From: Bufo bufo
Taxonomy: Eukaryota > Chordata > Amphibia > Anura > Bufonidae
DNA: 64,000 nt
Assembly (NCBI RefSeq): GCF_905171765.1
Contig: NC_053397.1
Span: 110,439,295 to 110,503,294, forward strand
Reading direction: 5' to 3'
Shown here: piece by piece, positions 22,725 to 32,841 of the stretch
How the letters are laid out: every line of letters begins with the position of its first letter
Position numbering within the stretch: the stretch's first letter is position 1
Translations under genes and position numbers: made by a program
Notes under the pieces: model-generated
The model's database searches: none
What the model was told of the DNA's origin: nothing
What the model saw: the letters and a program-made list of their open reading frames with translations, nothing else

Positions 22725-23486
22725 TTTCAGTGAATAACGTTTTAAAGACCCAAAAGGACTGTTAGGGACTATTGTGTGTGGTGGCAGCAATTTAATTGTG
22801 CAAAGTTGTGCTTGAAATTTTTTTTTCATACTTTGCGAAATAGCGATTATTAAGGTGTCTGCAGTGACTTGTGACATCTGTGCATCAATACCTTCTGTGT
22901 GTCAGGGCCAGAGATAGGAAGAATATTAGTGAAAACAATAATGTTTCCCATAATACACATTTTTGCTGTCAACGGTGTAATCCGTCAATTGTGTGATCTG
23001 CGCTTCAACACCTTGTGTGGTTGTCAGGCCTAGATATAGGGAAAAAATTTAAAGGGATTCTGTCACCAGGTTTCACCCCCTCCAGATAAAAATATGGTTT
23101 TGTTCAGGGAGCTTTCACCATATTTTTATCTGGAGGGGGTGAAACCTGGTGACAGAATCCCTTTAAAATACAGAAAACAATTTTTCTCCCATAATCTATC
23201 CACATTTTTGCTGTCAACTGTGTAATCCGTGAATTGTGTGAACTGTGCTTCAACACCTTGTGTGCTTGTCAGGCCCAGATATAGTGAAAAATATAAATAT
23301 AAACTACATCAGAAAACAATGTCTGTAATGCAGATTTCAATTATCTGGGCATAAAATAGTGTCAATATTCTGTGGTGTTCTGTGACATATACAGTACGCC
23401 ATCTGAAAACTGTTTCTTTAAGGCAAATTCCAATAATCAGGGCCTAATAAAGTGTCCATATTCTGTGTGTGTTTCTGTGACATATA
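22725..23486. repeat. Tandemly repeated hAT leader sequence
   Basis: Units with 'caacaccttgtgtg.ttgtcaggcc.agatatag' at about 23008 and 23250, and 'ccaataatcagggcctaata.agtgtccatattctgtgtg' at about 23430. These continue on the other side of the Tc1 insertion (25060-25240). Large 5' arrays like this also mark the second hAT element (30180-36830). Confidence 0.65.
23049..23166. mobile_element. 118-bp TTAA palindromic MITE
   Basis: TTAA at 23049-23052 and 23163-23166. The arm TTAAAGGGATTCTGTCACCA and the rest of the left half are mirrored almost perfectly around a short centre near 23105. A minimal foldback element lying inside the hAT leader repeats. Confidence 0.88.
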
Positions 23487-25049
23487 CAGGGAGTGCAGAA
23501 TTATTAGGCAAGTTGTATTTTTGAGGATTAATTTTATTATTGAACAACAACCATGTTCTCAATGAACCCAAAAAACTCATTAATATCAAAGCTGAATATT
23601 TTTGGAAGTAGTTTTTAGTTTGTTTTTAGTTTTAGCTATTTTAGGGGGATATCTGTGTGTGCAGGTGACTATTACTGTGCATAATTATTAGGCAACTTAA
23701 CAAAAAACAAATATATACCCATTTCAATTATTTATTTTTACCAGTGAAACCAATATAACATCTCAACATTCACAAATATACATTTCTGACATTCAAAAAC
23801 AAAACAAAAACAAATCAGTGACCAATATAGCCACCTTTCTTTGCAAGGACACTCAAAAGCCTGCCATCCATGGATTCTGTCAGTGTTTTGATCTGTTCAC
23901 CATCAACATTGCGTGCAGCAGCAACCACAGCCTCCCAGACACTGTTCAGAGAGGTGTACTGTTTTCCCTCCTTGTAAATCTCACATTTGATGATGGACCA
24001 CAGGTTCTCAATGGGGTTCAGATCAGGTGAACAAGGAGGCCATGTCATTAGATTTTCTTCTTTTATACCCTTTCTTGCCAGCCACGCTGTGGAGTACTTG
24101 GACGCGTGTGATGGAGCATTGTCCTGCATGAAAATCATGTTTTTCTTGAAGGATGCAGACTTCTTCCTGTACCACTGCTTGAAGAAGGTGTCTTCCAGAA
24201 ACTGGCAGTAGGACTGGGAGTTGAGCTTGACTCCATCCTCAACCCGAAAAGGCCCCACAAGCTCATCTTTGATGATACCAGCCCAAACCAGTACTCCACC
24301 TCCACCTTGCTGGCGTCTGAGTCGGACTGGAGCTCTCTGCCCTTTACCAATCCAGCCACGGGCCCATCCATCTGGCCCATCAAGACTCACTCTCATTTCA
24401 TCAGTCCATAAAACCTTAGAAAAATCAGTCTTGAGATATTTCTTGGCCCAGTCTTGACGTTTCAGCTTGTGTGTCTTGTTCAGTGGTGGTCGTCTTTCAG
24501 CCTTTCTTACCTTGGCCATGTCTCTGAGTATTGCACACCTTGTGCTTTTGGGCACTCCAGTGATGTTGCAGCTCTGAAATATGGCCAAACTGGTGGCAAG
24601 TGGCATCTTGGCAGCTGCACGCTTGACTTTTCTCAGTTCATGGGCAGTTATTTTGCGCCTTGGTTTTTCCACACGCTTCTTGCGACCCTGTTGACTATTT
24701 TGAATGAAACGCATGATTGTTCGATGATCACGCTTTAGAAGCTTTGCAATTTTAAGAGTGCTGCACCCCTTTGCAAGATATCTCACTATTTTTGACTTTT
24801 CTGAGCCTGTCAAGTCCTTCTTTTGACCCATTTTGCCAAAGGAAAGGAAGTTGCCTAATAATTATGCACACCTAATATAGAGTGTTGATGTCATTAGACC
24901 ACACCCCTTCTCATTACAGAGATGCACATCACCTAATATGCTTAATTGGTAGTAGGCTTTCGAGCCTATACAGCTTGGAGTAAGACAACATGCATAAAGA
25001 GGATGATGTGGTCAAAATACTCATTTGCCTAATAATTCTGCACGCAGTG
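23487..25049 (-). mobile_element. Tc1-type transposon with intact transposase
   Basis: A 1,563-bp element with TA at both flanks (23485-23486, 25050-25051). The outer ends contain GTGCAGAATTATTAGGCAA. Inner partial copies ('gcataattattaggcaactt' near 23678 and its complement near 24851) give the double-repeat (IR/DR) arrangement seen in Sleeping Beauty-like Tc1 elements. The sequence on either side joins into the tandem hAT leader repeat, giving a recognisable empty site. Confidence 0.93.
23815..24831 (-). CDS. Tc1-type transposase, full length
   Basis: An uninterrupted 338-residue frame, the normal length for Tc1 transposases (about 340). Residues 1-60 form the first helix-turn-helix (LTGSEKSKIVRYLAKGCSTL, KRDHRTIMRFI) and residues about 60-115 the second, with a GRKKRVEKPRRK basic linker. 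The catalytic triad is present: D in LWTDEMR (about 146), D in FMQDNAPSH (about 240), and E in SPDLNPIENLW, 34 residues further (DD34E). The start MGQKKDLTGSEKSKI matches the usual position. Function: cut-and-paste transposition into TA sites by binding the terminal repeats. No stop or frameshift, so it may have moved recently, although conserved substitutions cannot be excluded by eye. Confidence 0.9.
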   Translation of the reverse strand: MGQKKDLTGSEKSKIVRYLAKGCSTLKIAKLLKRDHRTIMRFIQNSQQGRKKRVEKPRRKITAHELRKVKRAAAKMPLATSLAIFQSCNITGVPKSTRCAILRDMAKVRKAERRPPLNKTHKLKRQDWAKKYLKTDFSKVLWTDEMRVSLDGPDGWARGWIGKGQRAPVRLRRQQGGGGVLVWAGIIKDELVGPFRVEDGVKLNSQSYCQFLEDTFFKQWYRKKSASFKKNMIFMQDNAPSHASKYSTAWLARKGIKEENLMTWPPCSPDLNPIENLWSIIKCEIYKEGKQYTSLNSVWEAVVAAARNVDGEQIKTLTESMDGRLLSVLAKKGGYIGH

Positions 25050-25259
25050 TACTTTCCTGCAACCGAAAACTCTTTCTTAAAGCAAATTCCAATAATTAGG
25101 GCCTAATATAGTGTCCATATTCTGTGTGTTTTGTGACATATACTGTCCTGCATCTGAAAACTCTTTCTTTAAGGCAAATTCCAATAATCAGGGCCTAATA
25201 TAGTGTCCATATTCTGTGTGTTTCTGTAACATATACTGTCCTGACTATTTGAGCCCGTC

Positions 25260-26459
25260 TGCCGCATGTCAAGGCGATCTCTGTAAGACGGGTTCCTAAC
25301 ACTAAATTCTACCTGTTATGTGCCTTGACGGCTACCATACAATTCAGGGAGTGTAGGTTCCACATGCATGCTGGGCCTGCTTAAATTTCTGTCATCTTTG
25401 GTGCCAAAATGGCCTCCATTATATCCAAGGAATGCAGGTACCAACATGCATGCCGGGCCCACTCCACACCACTCCTGATGCCAAATGGCCACCAAAGAAT
25501 GCAATGAGAGTCCACAACTATATCTCTCCTGGTGCCAAATGGCTTCCAGTGAATGAGGGAGAGATGATTTTAATTAGTGTGAGTATATAGCTTGGCCTGC
25601 TCTCCCTCATTCACTGGAAGCCATTTGGCACACAGGTGCATATCCACATGGTGCATAAAACAAAAGTCCTTCCATAGAAAATAAACAGCAGGTTTGAGTC
25701 ACCTTGTTTCTGGACAGACCACAGCGGTCCTGCAGGCTTGTAAGCTACCTGCGTTTGTCTCCCTCAGGCCAGAGCCCCTTCGGCTAGTAGCACCACAGGT
25801 CCCAGGGCTATCCTTCAATGTGTGCTGCGCCCAGACTCTCCTTCACCAGCACTGACTCTGTCTGTGGAAATCTCCAGCACAGCAAGACACACCCCACCCC
25901 CATCTTCAGCAGGCTGGGTTCTTTAAAGGCCCAGCATTACCAAAAACCTGGGCTGGCCATGGGGAACAGGCACCCACCCAGCTCTTTACCTGTTACCAAT
26001 AAGAACCGGCCCGGACACGCTGTGCCAGCAGCATTTGCCGCTGTAACCGCAATGATCCGGTTCTTACTCCACCGAGGCCAGGACCTCTGGTGGCACGTAT
26101 CGTCCGTCCATTATTATCCCGGGGACTCTCCTACACTAGATTTTGGCTTTTATTAATTTACCTTAAAGGATGTTGTATCTATTCAGTTAAATTTTCTTGC
26201 CGCATATTTCAAACTGTGTTTGATTTGGCTGAGTATATAGAATACAATAAATGCTTCCATTTTTCAATGTATTTACGATTATTGAGGTTCCTAGATAGTT
26301 AAGTCTTCATTTAATTTGGCCATGAATGTTAATCTTCTGGTAAATATTCTTGAGTGTATTGCAAGGAAGGAAGTATATGGGAAGGGGGCTCCAAGAGGAG
26401 AGAGGATAGAGGTGCTGGTAAAACAGCCTGACCTCAATCCTACTGTCATCAAAGGGCAC

Positions 26460-26460
<1 letters not shown>
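25260..26460. other. Intronic repeats, one hairpin, no gene
   Basis: 25524-25633 is a hairpin whose arms contain 'gtgccaaatggcttccagtgaatgag' and its complement. 25640-26150 is GC-rich and might be an LTR fragment; there is no identifiable coding sequence. 26461-26494 is a poly-C run of about 34 bases. Confidence 0.5.
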
Positions 26461-26498
<38 letters not shown>

Positions 26499-26626
26499 TT
26501 ATTTAAAGTAATCCAAAAATCTTGAGTTCAGCATTGAGGCCAGAAGGTATTAGAGTGTTAAATTCATATATTCGTTTCGATTCTATTCTGGACATGTTTT
26601 CAATATGATTTCCTCCTCTCCAGGGT

Positions 26627-27174
26627 TTATTGATTTTTTTCAAGAGCTGTGAATTTCAATGATGTAGGGTCACTGCTATGATGGATTTTGTAATGCTTGG
26701 ATACTGTGTGTTGTTCGTATCCTTTTTTAATGTTAGCCATATGTTCGGCTATTCTTGTTTTCATTTGTCTTTTTGTTCTGCCAATATATTGTTTTGAACA
26801 TGGGCACTCTAACATGTAAATAACATCTGTGGTATTACATGTTAGGCACTCATCGATTTGTAGTTTGTATGAGTTTTGTGTAGATCGGACTTGCGTTGTT
26901 TTTCTTGGAAAGTTTGTGGATTTACAGTTCCTTTTATTTTCTGTTTTATTGTAGGAGCTATTTTCAGGCCTAAATTGGGGGCTCTGGTGTATACAATTAA
27001 CGGAGTAGTGTTTAGTAATGAACCTATAATTTTATCATTTAGTAAATGGTGCCAGTGTTTGTTTATGATTTTTGCAATAACTTTATGCTGGGAGTTATAC
27101 GGTAAAATCAATCGTCCCTCATCATTTTGTTGGCTGATTTTTACTTTCTCTTTGAAAAAATCTTGCCTATCCAT
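26627..27174 (-). pseudogene. Penelope-like linker and GIY-YIG endonuclease
   Basis: 27174-26842 holds the linker with LILPYNSQHKVIAKIINKHW and NLGLKIAPTIKQKIKG. After a frame change, ECLTCNTTDVIYMLECPC and then KQYIGRTKRQMKTRIAEHM (26870-26720) give the zinc-linked Cys pairs and the GIY-YIG core (VIYML...YIG), with the catalytic Arg and a following His. This endonuclease makes the target nick in Penelope-like elements. The protein ends ALEKNQ at 26627. Confidence 0.78.
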
Positions 27175-27331
27175 TTTTTTTCACCTTGTTTAGTAAACTT
27201 TCTAATAATCTGTCTGGATACATTTTATTTTTTAATTTTTGTTTAATTTCTGCTGCCTCTTCTTCAAACTTGGTGTCATTAGTGCAATTTCTTTTAAGTC
27301 TTCTAAACTGATTTATTGGAATATTAGTTAG

Positions 27332-27757
27332 CTATTGTCGAAGATGGCAACTGGAAAAAAGTATGTGACTGTTTTTCATTACTGGTTTGTGGTAGGTGCT
27401 ACATGTTAGGCGATTATTATTAATTTGAATGAGTAGATCAAGAAATTCTATCTGTGTTTTAGTGATGTTTGTTGAAAACTGTAAGTTTAAGTCATTTGTA
27501 TTGATACTGGTTAGAAATGATTGTAAAGCAATGTCTGTATCTCGCCAGATAAAAATGACGTTGTCGTTATAACGTCTCCAGAGCACCAGACTCCCCCCAA
27601 GTAGAGGCTGTATGACATCCTCCTCCCATTGGGACATGAAGATGTTAGCATGACTTGGGGCGAATCTGGTGCACATGGCTGTACCTCTTTGTTGTTGGTA
27701 ATATTCAGAGTCAAATATGAAGTAATTGTGTGTAAGTATATGATGGACCACCAGCAA
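27332..27757 (-). pseudogene. Penelope-like reverse transcriptase, palm part
   Basis: A 141-residue piece with RGTAMCTRFAPSHANIFMSQ and WEEDVI (RT block before the active site), then LVLWRRYNDNVIFIW, which aligns with the active-site block normally reading YIDD in this family. Here it reads YNDN, so at least one catalytic aspartate is lost. STNITKTQIEFLDLLI follows, the usual thumb-side block. It ends with a stop at 27332. The downstream frame resumes after about 27330 and is again broken at 27175. The element would have reverse-transcribed from a nicked target. This copy is dead. Confidence 0.8.
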
Positions 27758-27794
27758 ATGACAAAGTCAATTTGATCCTCTTTTAATGATGACT

Positions 27795-28634
27795 AGGGTT
27801 GAGCGAACCCGAACTGTAAAGTTCGGGTTCATACCGAACTTTAGGATTTTTGGACCCCGGACCCGAACATTTCCTTAAAAATTTGGGTTTGGGTTCGGTG
27901 TTCGGCGCTTTCTTGTCGCTTTTTGAAAGGCTGCACAGCAGCCAATCAACAAGCGTCATACTACTTGCCCCAAGAGGCCATCACAGCCATGCCTACTAAT
28001 GGCATGGCTGTGATTGGCCAGAGCAGCATGTGACCCAGGCTCTATATAAGCTTGGGTCACGTAGCGCTGCACGTCACTCTGCTGTTACAAGTGTAGGGAG
28101 AGGATGCTGCTGGACTTGTGATTTCAGGCAGAGCATAAGAGAGAATCTAACTCAGCGATCTACAGACAAATAGTTGTGTGGGTGCAGGGCACTATCGTTT
28201 TACCCTGCCCTGAGTTCATTGACCAAAAATACAAACTTTTAGAATTCTGTTAGTTAGGTGGGTAGCGGCGGCATCTGAGCTTTTGGGACATTGCAAATCA
28301 CCATTTTTTGGGGGGCAAACTACATCTGGATTAGTCAGTGTGCAATTTAAGCTAGAAATACACCCATCATTTTCTGGGGTTTGAAAAACACACTTTTTCC
28401 CCCCAAAAAACAGTATTTGCCAGATCTGTAAGTGTTAAATTCAAGTTAAATATATACAGCATTCATATTCTGTTAGCAAAAAAAAGACGTTTTGTGCAAT
28501 CTACAACATCTGTATTAGTCAGTGTGCAATTTAAGCTAGAAATACACCCATCATTTTCTGGGGTTTTGAAAAACACACTTTTTTTACTTCAAAAAACAGT
28601 ATTTGCCAGATCTGCAAGTGTTAAATTCAAGTTA
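27795..28634 (+). repeat. hAT 5' leader with palindromes
   Basis: Begins with complementary blocks 'cccgaactgtaaagttcggg' (27809-27828). It then holds two copies of a unit containing 'gtcagtgtgcaatttaagctagaaatacacccatcattttctgggg' (28335 and 28516), with a further copy at about 30000. No coding sequence. Confidence 0.65.
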
Positions 28635-28734
28635 CCGTATTTTTCGCTTTATAAGACGCACCTAGATTTTTGAGGAGGAAAATAAGAAAAAAATAATTTG
28701 AACCAAAAGGTGTGCTTTTGGTGGGTTTTGAACT

Positions 28735-28985
28735 AATGGTGGTCTGTGGATGACGCACTGTTATGGGGGGACTTGTGGATGACGCACTGTTATGGGGGAC
28801 CTGTGGATGACACTGTTATGGGGTAACCTGTGGATGACACTGTTATGGGGGGACCTGTGGATGACACTGTAATGGGGGGACCTGTGGATGACACTGTTAT
28901 GGGGGACCTGTGGATGACACTGTTATGGGGGATCTGTGGATGACACACTGTTATGAGGGGGATGTGTGGATGATACACTACTACG
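28735..28985. repeat. Minisatellite, about 26-bp unit
   Basis: Around nine units of 'ctgtggatgacactgttatggggg'. The same theme recurs at 56935-57150, so the two elements share this sequence family. Confidence 0.85.
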
Positions 28986-29017
28986 GGGGATGTAGCATCA
29001 TATATAGCATCTTATGT

Positions 29018-29706
29018 AATGAGGGTCACTGTTCACACAGGGACAATATACTGTGACACATATGATACTATGACCAGCATAAGATGATCGTATGCTGGTC
29101 ACAGTATCATATGTGTCACAGTATATTGTCCCTGTGCGAATAGTGACCCCCATTACCCCACTGGGCACACAGTAGACTTTATATGTAAAATCTTTTAATG
29201 GCTCTGCTTTCTTCTATACCAGTACTAACTATAAATGAAGCAGTCCGGCCAGCATGTGACATCACTCACTCAGTCAGTCACGCTCCTGCCAGCTTCATTA
29301 ATGAAGTGGGAGGAGCATGACCGAGTGAGTGACGTCACGTGCCGGCTGGACCGCTGCTTTTATAGTGAGTACTGGTATAGAAGAAAGCAGAGTGTAATGA
29401 AGCAGTTTTCATATGTAAAGTTTATAATCTTCAAGCTGCTTTAAACTAGGGCAATTCTCTGTAGTAGTACAACTCACTATGAAAGCGGCAGGCAGGGCGG
29501 CAGCGTAACCTCGCGATGCTCACTCATTCACGCTCCTCCCACTTCCTTCATGAATGAAGTGGGAGGAGCGTGAATGAGTGAGCATTGCGAGGTATTGCTG
29601 CCACCCTGCCTGCCGCTTTCATAGTGAGCTGTACTACTACAGAGGATTGCCCTATTTTAAAGCAGAGATACTGCTTGAAGATTATAGACTGTACATGTGA
29701 AAATTA
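29018..29706. repeat. Three successive long palindromes
   Basis: Palindrome 1 is about 29018-29162 ('gggacaatatactgtgacac' and complement). Palindrome 2 is about 29201-29392 ('gctctgctttcttctatacc' and complement). Palindrome 3 is about 29403-29706 (arms around 'cactcattcacgctcctccc'). Arms are mostly matched with scattered differences. No gene in them. Confidence 0.8.
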
Positions 29707-30179
29707 CCGTGAGCTAAGCCCGATGTATTACAGTACAGTGACTGTATCGGGCCACGCCGCGAGTGTTGCCAGCCTCCGTCCCCTCCTCCCACCCTTCTGA
29801 TACATCGCGGCTTGCGATGTATCAGCGTCAACAAAGTAAACATGGCAGTGTTAGCTTTATAAGACGCACTGCCATTTCCCCCCCACTTTTGGGGGGGGGG
29901 AAAGTGCGTCTTATAAAGCGAAAAATATGGTAAATATATACAGCATTCATATTCTGTTAGCAAAAAAAGACTTTTTGGGCAATCTACAACATCTGTATTA
30001 GTCAGTGTGAAATTTAAGCTAGAAATACACCCATAATTTTCTGGGGTTTTAAAAACACACTTATTTGACAAAAAACACAATTTTCAGGCCTTGCAGCATC
30101 AGCACGTGTGAAATTACAGGCAGCTGTCAAATTCAGTTGTTAAAGAAACAGTCGTTTGGGCTCCAGAAATTTAGTTGGC

Positions 30180-31239
30180 AGCCTTTGATGCAGATGTCAT
30201 TGTGAGATACACCCTTAATACATTTGGGTTACATTCAGAGAATTTAAAAACCGCCATTTGGTGCACCAATATTGAATTCAGGCCTACAGAGGTTCAGGCC
30301 CTGTGAGATACCTCCTCTAAATACAGGGGTTTGAATTAGGCTTTTGAAATACAGCCATTTTAAATACCGCCTTTTTGTGCAAAGATATATTTACTTCAGG
30401 CCTACACTGATTCAGGGCGTTTGTGATCCCCACTATACATACAGGGGTTTGAATTAGGCATTTGAAATACAGTCATTTGAAATCCAGCCTTTTTGTGCAA
30501 AGATATATTAACTTCAGGCCTACACAGGTTCAGACCGTGTGAGATACCCCCTCTACATACAGGGGTTTGAATCAGGCATTTGAAATACAGCCATTTGAAA
30601 TACAGCCTTTTTGTGCAAAGTCATATTTACTTAAGGCCTACACAGGTTCAGACCGTGTGAGATACCCCCCTACATACAGGGGTTTGAATTAGGCATTTGA
30701 AACACAGCCATTTGAAATACAGCCTTTTTATGCAAAAGATATATTTACTTCAGGCCTACACAGGTTCAGACCATGTGAGATACCCTCTCTACATACAGGG
30801 GTTTAAATCAGACATTAGAAATACAGCCATTTAAAATACTGCCTTTTTGTGCAAAGATATATTTACTTCAGGCCTACACAGGTTCAGACCGTGTGAGATA
30901 CCCCCCTACATTCAGGGGTTTGAATTAGGCATTTGAAATACAGCCTTTTTGTGCAAAGATATAGTTACTTCAGGCCTACACTGGTTCAGACCGTGTGAGA
31001 TACCCCCCTACATTCAGGGGTTTGAATTAGGCATTTGAAATACAGCCATTTGAAATACAGCCTTTTTGTGCAAAGATATATTTACTTCAGGCCTACACAG
31101 GTTCAGACCGTGTGAGATACCCCCCTACATTCAGGGGTTTTGAATTAGGCATTTGAAATACAGCCATTGAAATACAGCCTTTTTGTGCAAAGATATATTT
31201 ACCTTCAGGCCTACACAGGTTCAGACTGTGTGAGGATAC

Positions 31240-31276
<37 letters not shown>

Positions 31277-31752
31277 TACATACAGGGATTTGAATCAGGC
31301 ATTTAAAATACAGACATTTGAAATACAGCCATTTGGTGCAAATAAATCTTTAATTCAGGCCTACACTGATTCAGGGCGTGTGTGATCCCCTCTATACATA
31401 CAGGGGTTTGATTCAGCCATTTGAAATACAGCCATTTGAAATACAGCCTTTTTGTGCAAAGATATATTTCCTTCAGGCCGACAGAGTTTCAGGCCCTCTG
31501 AGATCCCCCATATACATACAGGGGTTTGAATTAAGCATTTGAAATACAGCCATTTTAAATACTGCCTTTTTTGTGCAAAAATATATTTACTTCAGGCCTA
31601 CACTGGTTCAGACCGTGTGAGATACCCCACTACATACAGGGGTTTGAATCAGGCATTTGAAATACAGCCATTTGAAATACTGCCTTTTTGAGCAAAGCTA
31701 TATTAACTTGAGGCCTACACAGGTTTAGACCCTGTGAGATCCCCTCTATACA
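30180..31752 (+). repeat. hAT tandem array, left part, about 110-bp unit
   Basis: About 14 units of 'tttgaattaggcatttgaaatacagcc..ttttgtgcaaagatatatttacttcaggcctacacaggttcagaccgtgtgagatac' with variation. A poly-C run of about 37 bases lies at 31240-31276. The array is interrupted at about 31755 and resumes at 35085. Confidence 0.9.
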
Positions 31753-32841
31753 TACTGGTGGCTACCCGACTGTTTAAGGAGGGTAGACAGGGACTGGGGG
31801 TCCCCTTCCCCCCCTTTCCCTTCATAGTTCTTTTAGGGCATTTTGCTGGCCCCTGTTTGGGAGTTTAAGGGTTAGGAGTCAGGGAAGGGTTAATAGTTAG
31901 TGCAACAGGAAGAGGAGGTGGGTAGTGGGAGGGTACTTATGTGCTGGTCCCGCCCATTCTCTCCCTCTTGATCGGAAGCGCGGTGCCTGGTGAGTCGCAT
32001 CTGCGTTCTGTCCGCACAAGAGGGAGAGATGGCCGCAGGTGATGCCCGTCTGAAGGAGGTCTTGCTGGCGCGCATGGCTGAAGGAGGTGAGGGATGGCTG
32101 CGCTAGTTTTTATGCAGCCTGGGTTCTCCTGATCCCTCACCCCCTTCTGTTAGTGCTCCGGCTGCTGATGTTTCTGTGCAGCCTGGTGTCGACTCGGTCA
32201 CCCATGCGGGGGGCAGGCGGTCTTCCCGGCTCATCCGCCCCCCCCCCCCCCCCCCGTGCGTCTCGGCCATAGCCCCCCTCCTTCCCCACTTACTTTTGCC
32301 GCTCATGTCAGCGCTGCAGCAGGGACGCTGGGGCTGCAGACTGTCGGCTCTGTGCAGAGGGCGGTAGCTCCGCCCCTTCCTTCCCCCCCCACAGCCTCTG
32401 GCACTTCCCTGCTCACATGAGGTCAGAGGAAGTTTAAGTGCACACACAGGCAGCAGGATGGGGGTCTCATGTTAGCAGCTCCTCTCCCCAGAGTTCCCCC
32501 CTCACCCCCCCTGCCACTCAAATCACTGAGCCGCCTGCCATTAATGAGCAGCAGGCAGAATCGATTTACACAGCTCCTGCTCTGGCCATGCAGCCTACAG
32601 TGACCCCTGGTGGTGCTGTGTTTCCCCTATCCCTGAAATGGCTCAGCTAATTGCTCCCCCTCCCGCCCCCGGACGGTCACGTGCCCGCAGAGGGAGACCC
32701 AGCTCTTCATCCTCCTCTCAAGAGAGCCGGAGGCGCCACGGATCCCACAGGCGCCGGTCACGTCGCCGGTCCGCTGATTCAGCGTGGAGAAGACGATCCA
32801 GATCCTCCAGGTGGCGGTCCCCGTCGTCCTCGGAGGGGTCC

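Larger units (their letters stand above)
26520..27792 (-). mobile_element. Penelope-like element, RT and GIY-YIG part
   Basis: Minus-strand remnant of a Penelope-like retroelement (Neptune-type). From right to left: the reverse-transcriptase palm, the linker region and a GIY-YIG endonuclease. It is cut at 27792 by the end of the hAT element. Sequence on the other side of that hAT element (49289-49600) may be its upstream part. Several frameshifts separate the domains. Confidence 0.8.
28635..29931. mobile_element. DNA element with CCGTATTTTTCGC ends
   Basis: Ends CCGTATTTTTCGCTTTATAA (28637) and the complement GCGAAAAATATGG (to 29930). Comparison with the uninterrupted neighbour 'gttaaattcaagttaaatatatacagc' (28435-28460) shows the empty site and a TA duplication. 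Inside are a minisatellite and three long palindromes but no transposase, so it is non-autonomous. The superfamily is unassigned; a TA target fits mariner-like or similar. Confidence 0.8.

Noticed and set aside
26461..26494. Poly-C runs (also 31240-31276) as functional sites
   Set aside because: Simple homopolymers. Their length in assembled sequence is unreliable.
28790..28978. Repetitive frame with PITVSSTGPP units
   Set aside because: Translation of a 26-bp minisatellite, no start context and no domain.
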